This document shows positions 17,661 through 26,181 of a stretch of DNA of 64,000 nt, piece by piece. A program made the translations under genes and the position numbers. The stretch is from Treponema sp. (GTDB lineage Bacteria; Spirochaetota; Spirochaetia; Treponematales; Treponemataceae): positions 62,001 through 126,000 of the forward strand of contig JAEDCN010000002.1 in the NCBI GenBank assembly GCA_016294105.1. The letters are read 5' to 3'. Each line of letters opens with the position of its first letter. Position 1 is the first letter of the stretch. The notes beneath the pieces are model-generated. The model was not told where the DNA came from and did not search any database. It was given only the letters and a program-made list of their open reading frames with translations.

Positions 17661-19631
17661 ATGGCTTATATACAAAACATTTTCGACAAAAACTTCATTG
17701 AATACGCCAGCTACGTTATCCGTGACCGTGCCATTCCCGACATTGAAGACGGCCTGAAGCCGGTACAACGGCGCATTTTGCACACCATGTTTGCCATGGA
17801 TGACGGTCGCTACAACAAGGTGGCCAACGTGGTGGGTGAGTGCATGAAGTACCATCCTCACGGTGATGCTTCCATCGGTTCGGCCCTGGTGGTGCTGGCT
17901 AACAAGGAATTGTTCATAGACAAGCAGGGAAATTTTGGCAACCTGTACACGGGAGATGGGGCCTCCGCTCCCCGATACATTGAGTGCCGACTGAAGTCCC
18001 TGGCTAAGCGGGTGCTCCATAATCCCGCCATTACCCAGTTTGTGCCATCCTACGACGGACGCAACAAGGAGCCTGTGGTATTTCCTGCCAAGCTGCCTGT
18101 GGTGCTGGTAATTGGAGCGGAGGGAATTGCGGTAGGAATGTCCACCAATATCCTGAGTCACAACCTGAAGGAAGTAATTCAGGCAGAAATCGCTTGTCTC
18201 AAGGGAGAGGAATTCCACCTGTATCCTGACTGTCCCACGGGGGGACTCATCGATGTGTCTGATTATCAGGACGGCTTGGGAAAGATTATTACCAGAGCCA
18301 AGCTAGATACCAAGGATCCCAAGCGGATTGTCATAACGGAGCTGCCCTTTGGCTCCAATTCCGAGCGGCTGACAGAATCCATTGTTCGGGCTGCAAAAAA
18401 TGGCAAAATCAAGGCAACTTCTGTAACAGATTTTACTGCAGAAAAGGTGGAAATTGAAATAAAGCTGCAACGTGGAGTCTATGCCGAGGATATGGTGCAA
18501 AGTCTCTACGCCTTTACCGATTGCGAACAGTCTATTTCCTGCAACCTGCTGGTTATTAAGGATAACATGCCCCAGGTAATGACCATTACCGAGGTAATTC
18601 GTCATCATTCCAATCAGTTGGTGGGTATTTTGCAGCAGGAGCTGGAGCTGGAGCGTTCTCAGCTAAATGACAAGCTCCATCTTCGCACTCTAGAGCGGAT
18701 TTTTATCGAGGAGCGCATCTACAAGCGGATTGAAGAAGAAAAAACTGAGGCTGCAGTCCATAAGGCTGTTATCTCTGGTTTTGAGCCCTTTAAAGCTGAG
18801 CTCATTCGACCAGTCACTGAGGAGGACGTGGAGCACCTTTTGAAAATTCCCATTCGTCGTATTTCTTTGTACGACATCAACAAGAATCGGCAGGAAGTGG
18901 TGGCCATTAACAAGCGGCTGAAGGAGGTGGCTAAGCTGCTGAAAAATTTGGTGGCCTACGCCATTTCCTGGTTGGAGGAAACTCTGCAAGAGGTGGAGCC
19001 AGAGCTGGCAAAGCGGCGGACGGAAATCAAGAAATTTTCTGCGGTGGATGTGCGGGAAGTGGTAAAGCGGGACATGAGTCTTCGCTATGACGGTAAGACT
19101 GGCTATCTTGGCACTGGTATTACTACTGGATATGAGCAGCTGCAGGTGACACCCTACGACCGAGTGCTTTTTGTGAGGAAAAGCGGAATCTACACCGTGT
19201 GTCAGGCACCAGAAAAAATCTTTGTGGATACCGGCATGTGGTGGTGTGGTTTGGCAGATAAGGAAACCTTGTCCAAAACCTTATTCACCATTGTGTACCG
19301 AGATCCAGCCACCCTGTTTTGCTCCATTAAGCGGTGCCGCATAGAACAATTTATCTCCAACCGTGATTATCCGTTGGTGCCCGACGGTATGGAAATTTTA
19401 TATATCAGCACGGACAAGAACTTCCGATTCAAGCTCCATTACGTGGAAAAGCCTCGGATAAAGATTCGTGAGGAAGAATTTTCTGCCAGCGACTACGAAG
19501 AAAAGGGGGCTCGAACCTTGGGTGTACGGCTTTCCAATCGGGAAACGGAACGGCTAGAGGTGCTGAAGGCTCGAAGCCGCAGTACGGCATCAAAGGCAAA
19601 GGCTGAATCAAAGGACGAGAAGGCAGAATAG
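17661..19631 (+). CDS. parC: DNA topoisomerase IV subunit A (GyrA/ParC family)
   Basis: DNA breakage-reunion subunit, 656 residues. The active-site Tyr is in APRYIECRL; the QRR/HPHGD segment (KPVQRRILH, YHPHGDASIG) and the GIAVGMSTN motif are present. The tower and a coiled-coil region (about 320-430, rich in EEK/ELE) follow, then a short C-terminal region without a full set of GyrA beta-pinwheel repeats, favouring ParC. The Lys/Glu-rich tail is low complexity. It is co-transcribed with parE. Confidence 0.92.
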   Translation: MAYIQNIFDKNFIEYASYVIRDRAIPDIEDGLKPVQRRILHTMFAMDDGRYNKVANVVGECMKYHPHGDASIGSALVVLANKELFIDKQGNFGNLYTGDGASAPRYIECRLKSLAKRVLHNPAITQFVPSYDGRNKEPVVFPAKLPVVLVIGAEGIAVGMSTNILSHNLKEVIQAEIACLKGEEFHLYPDCPTGGLIDVSDYQDGLGKIITRAKLDTKDPKRIVITELPFGSNSERLTESIVRAAKNGKIKATSVTDFTAEKVEIEIKLQRGVYAEDMVQSLYAFTDCEQSISCNLLVIKDNMPQVMTITEVIRHHSNQLVGILQQELELERSQLNDKLHLRTLERIFIEERIYKRIEEEKTEAAVHKAVISGFEPFKAELIRPVTEEDVEHLLKIPIRRISLYDINKNRQEVVAINKRLKEVAKLLKNLVAYAISWLEETLQEVEPELAKRRTEIKKFSAVDVREVVKRDMSLRYDGKTGYLGTGITTGYEQLQVTPYDRVLFVRKSGIYTVCQAPEKIFVDTGMWWCGLADKETLSKTLFTIVYRDPATLFCSIKRCRIEQFISNRDYPLVPDGMEILYISTDKNFRFKLHYVEKPRIKIREEEFSASDYEEKGARTLGVRLSNRETERLEVLKARSRSTASKAKAESKDEKAE

Positions 19632-19641
19632 GAGGAGTGGG

Positions 19642-20547
19642 ATGGAAAATACAAGAATCTTACTGGGAAAAATCAATGTAAGCTTACGAAAGAATCTGGG
19701 AAAAATCATTATTGCCCTGCTGCTGGTGTTTATTGCTAGTGGCTTGCTGGCTCCCTTGGCCATGGGAATGCTGGTGGTGGGTGGAGCTCTTTCCATTTTG
19801 CTGGCGCTTGTGGTTTTGCTGCTGATGGCTACGGTGCTGTTTATGTTGCAAATCAGCTTTGCCCAGATGTGTAGCAAATTGTATCGGGAGGAGCCCTGTG
19901 TTTTAGGAAATCTGCTGGATTCCTTTCGAGATTGGAGACGTTGTGGCATTTATGCCTTGGGCTATGCCATTTCTGCCATTATAATCTGTGTTGTGGTGGT
20001 GGAAGGCGGGGTACTTTTAAGCTACCTGACTACAAGTTCTGGACAGTCCAGCTTTTATACTGAGGATGCACTTGCCATGATGCTGAGCCGTATGCCGCTT
20101 TTGGTTATGGTTTGCATGGGGATTTTCTTTTTTGTGGTGCTGCTGCCTACTGCCTTTACCCACCTGGTGCTGATGGATAATCAGGAAATGCCCCTGTTGG
20201 CTGCAATTAAGGAGAACTTTCGCCTGCTGAAGGGAAGACGGCTCCAGCTGGTAGGCTTTTTGTTCCGTGCAGGAGGACTGTGGCTAGTGATTGCCCTGAT
20301 TTTCTTGGGGCTGAGCTTTGCCATTGTTTCTGTAATGTATACACAGCCAGAGACAGCGGAAGGAACCTTAACCCTCTTGAGCCTTGTCTCCCAACTCTGT
20401 GACATGGTGTACTTTATCTGTGCCTATTCCACCTTAATTCGACTGGTAACTGCAGTGGCAGCTTTTTATCAGGCAGTAAAGGATGAAGCTGAAGGAAAGG
20501 AACCTCCCCTGCAGATTCCATCAAATCAAGAAAATCTGGAAAGCTAA
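19642..20547 (+). CDS. Polytopic membrane protein, unknown function
   Basis: 301 residues starting MENTRILLGK, with a strong GGAGGAG ribosome site. About six membrane segments are visible: IIIALLLVFIASGLLAP, MLVVGGALSILLALVV, the ALGYAISAIIICVVVV region, LLVMVCMGIFFFVVLLP, the LWLVIALIFLGLSFAIVSV region and a last one near YFICAYSTLIRLVTAVAAFY. The layout resembles the uncharacterised membrane proteins related to glycerophosphodiesterase membrane domains. It is downstream of parC in the same direction with a 10-base gap. No function is assigned. Confidence 0.75.
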   Translation: MENTRILLGKINVSLRKNLGKIIIALLLVFIASGLLAPLAMGMLVVGGALSILLALVVLLLMATVLFMLQISFAQMCSKLYREEPCVLGNLLDSFRDWRRCGIYALGYAISAIIICVVVVEGGVLLSYLTTSSGQSSFYTEDALAMMLSRMPLLVMVCMGIFFFVVLLPTAFTHLVLMDNQEMPLLAAIKENFRLLKGRRLQLVGFLFRAGGLWLVIALIFLGLSFAIVSVMYTQPETAEGTLTLLSLVSQLCDMVYFICAYSTLIRLVTAVAAFYQAVKDEAEGKEPPLQIPSNQENLES

Positions 20548-20553
20548 GCTACT

Positions 20554-21162
20554 ATGGAAACCCTTGTTGAATATGCTAGCACCGAGCTGGAAATAAAGAA
20601 ATCTCGCTTTTTGGCAGAGGTTTTTCCTGTGGTAAGCCAAGCGGAGGCACGCAGCCTGTTGAAGCAGCAAAAGGAAAAGTACGAGGATGCTACCCACGTG
20701 GTTCACGGCTTTGTGTTGGGACCTGCTGCAGAGGTTTTAGGTATGTCTGATGACGGAGAGCCTGCGGGAACTGCGGGGCGACCAGTGCTAGATGTGTTGA
20801 AGGGCAGGAATTGTACCAATATCCTGCTGACAGTAACCCGCTGGTTTGGTGGCACGCTACTGGGAACTGGAGGCTTGGTAAAGGCCTACGGTGACAGTGC
20901 TAAGGCGGTGCTGGAGGTAGCAAGCTTTCATGAGCTAGTGGTTCGCCGCCCCTTTTCCTTTACCGTGGACTACGACCAGTACCAGCTGGTAAAGCGGTAT
21001 GTTCAAGCTCCTGAGTTTACTGGCCTTACTGAAGATTTTGGTGCCCAGGTTTCCCTGCAGGGCTTTGTGGAATCAGCTGCGGCTTCTGGCTTAGCCTTAT
21101 TTGTAAAGGATTTGACCAAGGGTGCCGTGGTGGTGGAGCTGGGCGAAGAAGCCTACATGTAG
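20554..21162 (+). CDS. YigZ/IMPACT family protein
   Basis: 202-residue cytoplasmic protein. IMPACT-domain hallmarks: SRFLAEVFPV, ATHVVHGFVLG, SDDGEPAGTAGRPVL and TRWFGGTLLGTGGLVKAYG. The C-terminal 65 residues form the ferredoxin-like DUF1949 region. The family is widespread and thought to bind RNA or ribosomes; its bacterial role is not settled. It lies 7 bases after the membrane protein gene and 20 bases before the ttcA-like gene, in what looks like one transcription unit from parE onward. Confidence 0.9.
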   Translation: METLVEYASTELEIKKSRFLAEVFPVVSQAEARSLLKQQKEKYEDATHVVHGFVLGPAAEVLGMSDDGEPAGTAGRPVLDVLKGRNCTNILLTVTRWFGGTLLGTGGLVKAYGDSAKAVLEVASFHELVVRRPFSFTVDYDQYQLVKRYVQAPEFTGLTEDFGAQVSLQGFVESAAASGLALFVKDLTKGAVVVELGEEAYM

Positions 21163-21181
21163 GAGCTACAAGGAGAAGCTT

Positions 21182-21889
21182 ATGGGACAGCCAAAATTGT
21201 TCAGAATCATAGACAAGGCAATTTTTGAATACAAGATGATAGAAGAAGGGGATAAAATTCTCATTGGAGCCAGTGGCGGAAAGGATTCCACTGCCTTGGT
21301 GGAGTATTTTGCTCACCGCAAAAAGCAAGGGCGAGAAAATTTTTACTTTACCGCTCTCCACGTGTCCACAGAAATTGCCCCTCCCTTTGACCCTGGCTTG
21401 AAGCAACTTTTTGCCAGTTGGGGCGTGGAGCCAGTAACGATTCCTGTAGGAGTACTGGAACGACTTAAGCCCGGTCGTTCTATGAATTGCTGGTGGTGCT
21501 CCACCCAGCGGCGCACGGAGCTCAACGAATATGCCATGGCTCACGGATACAACAAGATTGCTCTAGGGCACCATCTTGATGACATTCTCGAAACCCTGTT
21601 AATGAATGCCTTGGGAAAGGGTGAGCTTTCCACCATGCCACCTCGGCTCAAGTACGAAAAATATCCTGTTACTATTATCCGTCCATTATGCTTTGCCGAC
21701 GTGGAAACCATCATTACTCACGCCCAGGAAAGTGGCTATATTTCTGCCACCTGTACCTGTGATTACCAGGAAAATTCTGGCAGAAAGGATGCCCGTCGCC
21801 GTTTGGAAGCATTGACGGAAGGCAATCCTGCAGAAAAACGCCGTCTTTTCCAGGCATTGCGAAATATTAAAGCTGAGTATTTACCGTAA
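21182..21889 (+). CDS. TtcA-like tRNA 2-thiocytidine synthetase
   Basis: 235-residue PP-loop ATPase. The PP-loop is GASGGKDSTAL; the CxxC pair is CWWC and a further Cys lies in ATCTCDYQE, the arrangement used by TtcA to hold an iron-sulfur cluster while thiolating cytidine 32 of tRNA. LGHHLDDILETLLMN is the conserved central motif. The upstream extension overlapping yigZ is rejected because AAGGAG sits 5-6 nt before ATG 21182. Substrate identity (C32) is inferred from family; related PP-loop proteins modify other positions. Confidence 0.85.
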   Translation: MGQPKLFRIIDKAIFEYKMIEEGDKILIGASGGKDSTALVEYFAHRKKQGRENFYFTALHVSTEIAPPFDPGLKQLFASWGVEPVTIPVGVLERLKPGRSMNCWWCSTQRRTELNEYAMAHGYNKIALGHHLDDILETLLMNALGKGELSTMPPRLKYEKYPVTIIRPLCFADVETIITHAQESGYISATCTCDYQENSGRKDARRRLEALTEGNPAEKRRLFQALRNIKAEYLP

Positions 21890-21910
21890 AACCACCACAA
21901 GGAGTCCATC

Positions 21911-23389
21911 ATGAAATACATCCTAGCCCTAGACCAAGGTACCACCAGTTCTCGTGCCATTCTTTTTGACCAGACCCAGCAGATTGTGGCTCTTGCCCAA
22001 AAGGAATTTCCCCAGATCTATCCCCAGGAGGGCTGGGTGGAGCAGGATGCCATGGAGATTTGGGCCAGTCAGTATGGAGTGATGATGGAGGTGGTGGCTC
22101 AGTCGGGAGTGCAGCCTGAGGATATTGCTACCATCGGTATTACGAACCAGCGGGAAACTACAATTTTGTGGGATAAAACCACAGGAAAGCCCATTTACAA
22201 CGCCATTGTGTGGCAGTGTCGTCGGACTGCTTCCCTGGTGGATGACTTGAAGCAGCAGGGACTGGAAGCTCACATTCGTCAAACTACGGGCTTGGTTCCC
22301 GACGCATATTTTTCTGCCACAAAAATAAAATGGATTTTGGACAAGGTGGAAGGAGCGCGGGAAAAGGCCCAGCGAGGAGAGATTCTTTTTGGCACCGTGG
22401 ATAGCTGGCTTTTGTGGCGGTTGACGGAGGGCTCTGTTCACGCCACCGATGTAACCAATGCCAGCCGCACCATGCTCTTTGACATCAACCGGCTGGACTG
22501 GGACGAAACCCTCCTTTCCGCCCTGGACATTCCTCGTGCCATGCTGCCTCGGGTGCTTTCTTCCAGTGAGATTTACGGCTCCACAAAAATACTCGGTGCC
22601 GCCGTTCCCATCGCCGGCATGGCGGGAGACCAGCAGGCGGCTCTCTTTGGTCAGACCTGCTTTGGGCCGGGGGAGGCCAAGAACACCTACGGCACCGGCT
22701 GCTTCCTGCTGATGAACACCGGAGACAAGCCCTATCACAGTGAAAATGGCCTCATCACTACCATCGCCGCAGGACTGGAGGATAGGGTGGAGTATGCGTT
22801 GGAGGGCTCTGTCTTTGTAGGTGGGGCGGTGATTCAGTGGCTGCGGGATGAGATGCGGTTTATCGGTAGCAGTCAGGATGCTGAATATTATGCTTCCAAG
22901 GTGGAGGACAACGGCGGGGTGTATCTGGTGCCAGCCTTTACTGGATTGGGAGCTCCTTACTGGGACATGTATGCCCGAGGAACCATTGTGGGGCTTACTC
23001 GTGGTACCCGTCGTGAACACATTATTCGGGCGGCACAGGAATCCATTGCCTATCAGGTGGTGGATTTGGTGGGAGCCATGGAGGCAGATACGGGCATTAC
23101 CCTGAGCCAGCTAAAGGCTGATGGTGGAGCCAGTCGAGACCAGTTTTTGATGCAATTTCAGTCTGATGTGTTGAATCGCTCCGTTTGCCGCCCTGTGATT
23201 CGGGAAACAACAGCTTTAGGTGCAGCCTATCTTGCAGGCTTAGGCGTGGGACTGTGGCAGAACCGTGATGAAATTAAAACTTTATGGCAGCGGGACACGG
23301 TGTTTACGCCTGCCATGGAGGATACAAAACGGCAGGAGCTACTGGACAAGTGGCACAAGGCGGTGTCTCGCAGCCGGGATTGGAGCTAG
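21911..23389 (+). CDS. glpK: Glycerol kinase
   Basis: Phosphorylates glycerol to sn-glycerol 3-phosphate, 492 residues, full length. FGGY-family motifs: LALDQGTTSSRAI at the N-terminus, EQDAMEIW, NQRETT, AGMAGDQQAALFGQ, EGSVFVGGAVIQWL and ADGGASRDQFLMQFQSD. AAGGAG precedes the ATG. Its last codons (AVSRSRDWS and stop) recur in frame at two places downstream, marking the edge of an accessory island. No glycerol facilitator or glpD is next to it. Confidence 0.97.
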   Translation: MKYILALDQGTTSSRAILFDQTQQIVALAQKEFPQIYPQEGWVEQDAMEIWASQYGVMMEVVAQSGVQPEDIATIGITNQRETTILWDKTTGKPIYNAIVWQCRRTASLVDDLKQQGLEAHIRQTTGLVPDAYFSATKIKWILDKVEGAREKAQRGEILFGTVDSWLLWRLTEGSVHATDVTNASRTMLFDINRLDWDETLLSALDIPRAMLPRVLSSSEIYGSTKILGAAVPIAGMAGDQQAALFGQTCFGPGEAKNTYGTGCFLLMNTGDKPYHSENGLITTIAAGLEDRVEYALEGSVFVGGAVIQWLRDEMRFIGSSQDAEYYASKVEDNGGVYLVPAFTGLGAPYWDMYARGTIVGLTRGTRREHIIRAAQESIAYQVVDLVGAMEADTGITLSQLKADGGASRDQFLMQFQSDVLNRSVCRPVIRETTALGAAYLAGLGVGLWQNRDEIKTLWQRDTVFTPAMEDTKRQELLDKWHKAVSRSRDWS

Positions 23390-23390
23390 G
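23372..23390 (+). repeat. glpK 3'-end repeat, copy A
   Basis: AGCCGGGATTGGAGCTAGG, the last codons and stop of glpK. It is identical over 19 bases to copy C (27928-27946), which defines a 4.5-kb bounded segment. Confidence 0.85.
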
Positions 23391-23450
23391 GGATGGGGCT
23401 TGACGGGAAGGGAAGATGACTTTAGAATTCCATTGTGACGAGGAGTTGAT

Positions 23451-23672
23451 ATGACGTTGAACCTTGAGATACAGAATGCCAACAAGGCTTTGCTGACGGC
23501 CATTGAAAGTATTTGCAAATTATCTCCCGTTGCCAAGCTGGTGGTGAGAAAAGAGCTTTCTTGGGAAGAGGAGCTGCTTGCAGAGCAGGAAGAGATTCAA
23601 GAGCAACTGGCTATGGGAACGGCGCAGGTTTACAAGGACATGAAAGAATATCGGCAAATTCATGGCTTATAA
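23451..23672 (+). CDS. Antitoxin of a YafQ-type toxin-antitoxin pair
   Basis: 73 residues, acidic C-terminal half (EEELLAEQEEIQEQ), start ATG with GAGGAG before it. It sits directly upstream of and overlaps by 11 bases a YafQ-like toxin gene, the usual antitoxin-first order. The N-terminus (TLNLEIQNANKALLTAIESI) may be a short dimerisation or DNA-binding element but is not a clear RelB/DinJ ribbon-helix-helix. The antitoxin role is inferred from position and size. Confidence 0.75.
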   Translation: MTLNLEIQNANKALLTAIESICKLSPVAKLVVRKELSWEEELLAEQEEIQEQLAMGTAQVYKDMKEYRQIHGL

Positions 23673-23934
23673 GATTGTAACTACAAAAAGATTTGACAAG
23701 GCATATAAAAAACTTTCAGCCGCTGACCGAGATTTGGTGGATTTTGTTGTTGACCAAATCTCCCAAGGTCAAAAGCTTGATGCAAAATATAAAGACCACC
23801 CATTGAAAGGCAATCTCAAGAGCTTTCGGGATTGCCACGTGAAGCCTGATTTGGTTTTGGTTTATAGCATCAACAAAGAATATCTTGTTCTGACAGCCTT
23901 CAATCTTGGCAGCCATTCGGAGGTGTTTAAGTAG
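23662..23934 (+). CDS. YafQ/RelE-family mRNA interferase toxin
   Basis: 90-residue basic protein of the RelE/YafQ fold, expected to cut mRNA on the ribosome. The YafQ catalytic set is present: His in KYKDHPLKG, His in FRDCHV, Asp in KPDLVLVY and the terminal His in LGSHSEVF. The length is typical. It overlaps the antitoxin gene. Its stop codon directly abuts a copy of the glpK 3' end, so the pair looks like a cassette inserted behind glpK. Confidence 0.9.
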   Translation: MAYKIVTTKRFDKAYKKLSAADRDLVDFVVDQISQGQKLDAKYKDHPLKGNLKSFRDCHVKPDLVLVYSINKEYLVLTAFNLGSHSEVFK

Positions 23935-23970
23935 GCCGTCTCCCGCAGCCGGGACTGGAGCGACTAGGAG
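23934..23970 (+). repeat. glpK 3'-end repeat, copy B (diverged)
   Basis: Begins at the toxin stop codon. It encodes AVSRSRDWS in frame like the glpK end, but with third-position changes in GCC, GTC, TCC and GAC codons plus one extra codon before the stop. The synonymous pattern suggests it came from the 3' end of a different glpK allele. Confidence 0.75.
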
Positions 23971-23972
23971 GA

Positions 23973-24719
23973 TTAGTCGGGAGGCAGGGACAGATGCTGC
24001 CGGAGCGTGAGGGAGTATGTCTGGTCGGAGGATGACTTCGCCACCACACTGACATCCATGTTGTATATCCTGCCCTTTTCAAGGAATGTGGTCAAGGGAA
24101 CCTTGAAATGCACCTTGTCATCGTAGTCGAGTCCCCCGTCCATGTCTGTAACAGGACTGGAGTATTGGGCGGCAATGAGCCCATAGATGGGACCGTATTC
24201 GTCCTTGAATTCCTGCAGCACCGCTTGCTGTCGCTTCTCGTACTCGATGTATCGTTTGTTATATTCCATCCGTTGTTCCTCTGTGGAGCTATGGTACGGA
24301 TATTGTCTTCCGTCCTCCTCGTAAAGGCGGATGATAGGCGGCTCCAATGCGGCGGTAGCATGGGCTAGCAGTTCTTGGGAGACCTGGTCATTGAGCCTGT
24401 TTTGCCAAGCTGAGGATGCTGAATGAAGCCGTGCCAAGCTGACAAAACCTTCCGCCACATCGGGAAGCGAGATGGAGCAGACTATATCCTCAAAATGTAC
24501 CGTTTCATAGTGTTCATGGAAGTTGCAAAGCATTTTCATGTGGAAGGTGATTTCCAGCAGCGGAATTTTATGGTCGTCGGTATACTTGATGGTGGGCATG
24601 GTGATGTAAGTTGACTTACTGCAAGCAGGGCACATCCATTCTTCAGTATTCCCTCCAGCGAACACTACGGCTATAGAAAAGATTGTTGTTAAAATCCAGA
24701 GGAGTGCAAGCTTTTTCAC
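23973..24719 (-). CDS. Exported protein of unknown function
   Basis: 248 residues, GTG start preceded by AGGAGG at 6 nt. N-terminal signal peptide (MKKLALLWILTTIFSIAVVF) with likely cleavage after FAGG. A CPAC motif follows the signal (WMCPACSKS), with two more Cys near residues 60 and 80. The remainder is soluble and charged. I recognise no family. It is last in the leftward gene set of island A, starting 2 bases after the preceding stop. Confidence 0.65.
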   Translation of the reverse strand: MKKLALLWILTTIFSIAVVFAGGNTEEWMCPACSKSTYITMPTIKYTDDHKIPLLEITFHMKMLCNFHEHYETVHFEDIVCSISLPDVAEGFVSLARLHSASSAWQNRLNDQVSQELLAHATAALEPPIIRLYEEDGRQYPYHSSTEEQRMEYNKRYIEYEKRQQAVLQEFKDEYGPIYGLIAAQYSSPVTDMDGGLDYDDKVHFKVPLTTFLEKGRIYNMDVSVVAKSSSDQTYSLTLRQHLSLPPD

Positions 24720-24720
24720 C

Positions 24721-25116
24721 TCAGTCCTCCTCTCGGTTGAATTTCAGAGTGGATGATGGTACGTCCGACAAGTAGTCCCGCTCGCCCCGCTCCACGTTGG
24801 TACAGTCACGCATGAAGGATGGCACGTAGGTCTCCTCCTTGCTCTTGGGTGTGGTGGGCTTGGAAGGCGGCGTAACTGTTATTTTTCCCGCACCACAAGC
24901 ACACATGATAAGCAGGACTACAAGGGACACCAGAGGACTGGCGAAAATGCCGATTAACAGGAACAACCACCAGCGACGACCTGCTGCTCCAGCTATGACA
25001 GCCACCACGATGACTCCGATAATCCATCCCAAGATATAGTACGGTATACTATCAAGATATGATTGCAGACGATATGCCCTATAACTATTTTGTAGTGCGT
25101 AGAGAAAATATTCCAT
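24721..25116 (-). CDS. Small membrane protein of unknown function
   Basis: 131 residues. Two hydrophobic helices, ILGWIIGVIVVAVIAGAAG and WWLFLLIGIFASPLVSLVVL, are separated by GRR; the C-terminal 60 residues are hydrophilic and charged. GGAGGT lies 9 nt upstream. It is part of the leftward island A set. The double-helix hairpin with a cytoplasmic tail resembles many small accessory membrane proteins; no function is assigned. Confidence 0.65.
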   Translation of the reverse strand: MEYFLYALQNSYRAYRLQSYLDSIPYYILGWIIGVIVVAVIAGAAGRRWWLFLLIGIFASPLVSLVVLLIMCACGAGKITVTPPSKPTTPKSKEETYVPSFMRDCTNVERGERDYLSDVPSSTLKFNREED

Positions 25117-25136
25117 AAAATGTGACCTCCAAAAAA

Positions 25137-25616
25137 TTATTTTCGTGCTACCTTTCCGTCGTACATCACGTTGCCGGTTGCCATTTCAATCAGCTGGATG
25201 TGTTCCTCGTAAGAAAGCCCCTTAGCAAAGAAGTCTGTGACAAACAATGTGCTTCCCTCACAACCCATCAATGATTCCTGAACGGTAGTCCTCTGGCCGT
25301 TGATTGTATAATAGGGGGAAAGTTTGTGTGTTATCTTGTACTTGTCCTTTTCATGTTGAATGTCATAGTACATACCGTTGGGATTGTTTGCGGCGTAGAA
25401 CTGTATGAGCAGCATCATTGTGGAATATGCCTGGGAGGTGTCTGCAAAGGTAAGCCGTGTCTCCACCTGGTAACTTCCCTGTTCGTAGCTGGCGCTCATG
25501 CTCGTGTCCAGCTGGCCGATGTTTGCATAGCTTGTTGAGTTTCCGTAGGCGGAGAGGCTGCAGGTGAGGGACAACAACACGGCGAGGAAGTCACGGGATA
25601 TTTTACACCTTGACAT
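25137..25616 (-). CDS. Exported protein of unknown function
   Basis: About 159 residues beginning MSRCKISRDFLAVLLSLT, a signal peptide ending near LSAYG. The mature part is Ser/Tyr-rich with no recognised domain. A GGGGGAGG run directly precedes ATG 25616; an in-frame ATG at 25634 would read through that run and is less likely. The 5' end overlaps the 3' end of the neighbouring fragment by 14 bases. Confidence 0.6.
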   Translation of the reverse strand: MSRCKISRDFLAVLLSLTCSLSAYGNSTSYANIGQLDTSMSASYEQGSYQVETRLTFADTSQAYSTMMLLIQFYAANNPNGMYYDIQHEKDKYKITHKLSPYYTINGQRTTVQESLMGCEGSTLFVTDFFAKGLSYEEHIQLIEMATGNVMYDGKVARK

Positions 25617-25902
25617 ACCTCCCCCTATCTGCATATTCGCAGAGACCAAGCAACTCAAAGATTCCACCGATGGTGGTGAAATTGCAACCTCCTTCCTTAT
25701 TACACTCTGGAAGATTGTCTCTAAACCATTGTCTTGTGAACTCTCCTGTTTCTTGTAGCACGGTGTATGCCCTGAAGAATTCTGTAAAGGTCACACCCTT
25801 CTGATATAGCTTGGGCTCTTTTTCTGAGTGGGAGGGAATTGTGTAAACCAATGCTTCCTCACCGCGCCCTTGCCCATTCCTTACAAGCCTTCCTGCGGCC
25901 AA
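25603..25902 (-). pseudogene. Frameshifted C-terminal part of a small lipoprotein gene
   Basis: Open frame of about 99 codons with no good start. Its downstream two thirds look like real protein (VTFTEFFRAYTVLQETG, GCNFTTIGGIFELLGLCEY). The frame immediately upstream, one base off, encodes a lipoprotein signal and the first 49 residues of a protein that stops at 25881. Joining them with a -1 shift would give one lipoprotein of about 140 residues. A recent frameshift is the simplest reading; programmed frameshifting or sequencing error are alternatives. Confidence 0.5.
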
Positions 25903-26030
25903 GCAAAGGGGGCTGGATTGGATGGAACAACGTTCACTTCCACTACTTCCTGACTACCTGTAGTAAGGCAACCACTCATCACCATGACCATCAAAGCCAT
26001 AACCAAAAACAATACATTTCTCTTGTTCAT
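25881..26030 (-). CDS. Short lipoprotein (possible N-terminal part of a broken gene)
   Basis: 49 residues, ATG with AGGAGG at 10 nt. The signal helix VLFLVMALMVMVMSGC gives a lipobox with Cys21. The mature part is only 28 residues, ending PFAWPQEGL. The next frame continues protein-like sequence, so this is probably the front of a longer lipoprotein. The leader GGAGGTTTAGTAT resembles that of the gene at 27353. Confidence 0.55.
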   Translation of the reverse strand: MNKRNVLFLVMALMVMVMSGCLTTGSQEVVEVNVVPSNPAPFAWPQEGL

Positions 26031-26097
26031 AATACTAAACCTCCTATGCTTATATCTATACGTTACCTAGAACATACATCTGGTAGAATTCAGGTGA

Positions 26098-26148
26098 ACA
26101 GTCATCCTTGCCTGTAGATTCTCGCTGACTACTTGCCAAATCTCCTTT
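26098..26148. repeat. 51-bp direct repeat, left copy
   Basis: Matches 27298-27348 with one mismatch. It is a detached copy of the first coding part of the gene at 27353 (its codons for KEIWQVVSENLQA), lying in non-coding sequence exactly 1200 bp away. Confidence 0.85.
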
Positions 26149-26181
26149 GCCGTCAACGCAGCTTTTCCCTCGCTAGTAGAC

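Noticed and set aside
21929..23020. 363-codon minus-strand frame opposite glpK
   Set aside because: Composition is that of an antisense shadow; glpK is certain on the plus strand.
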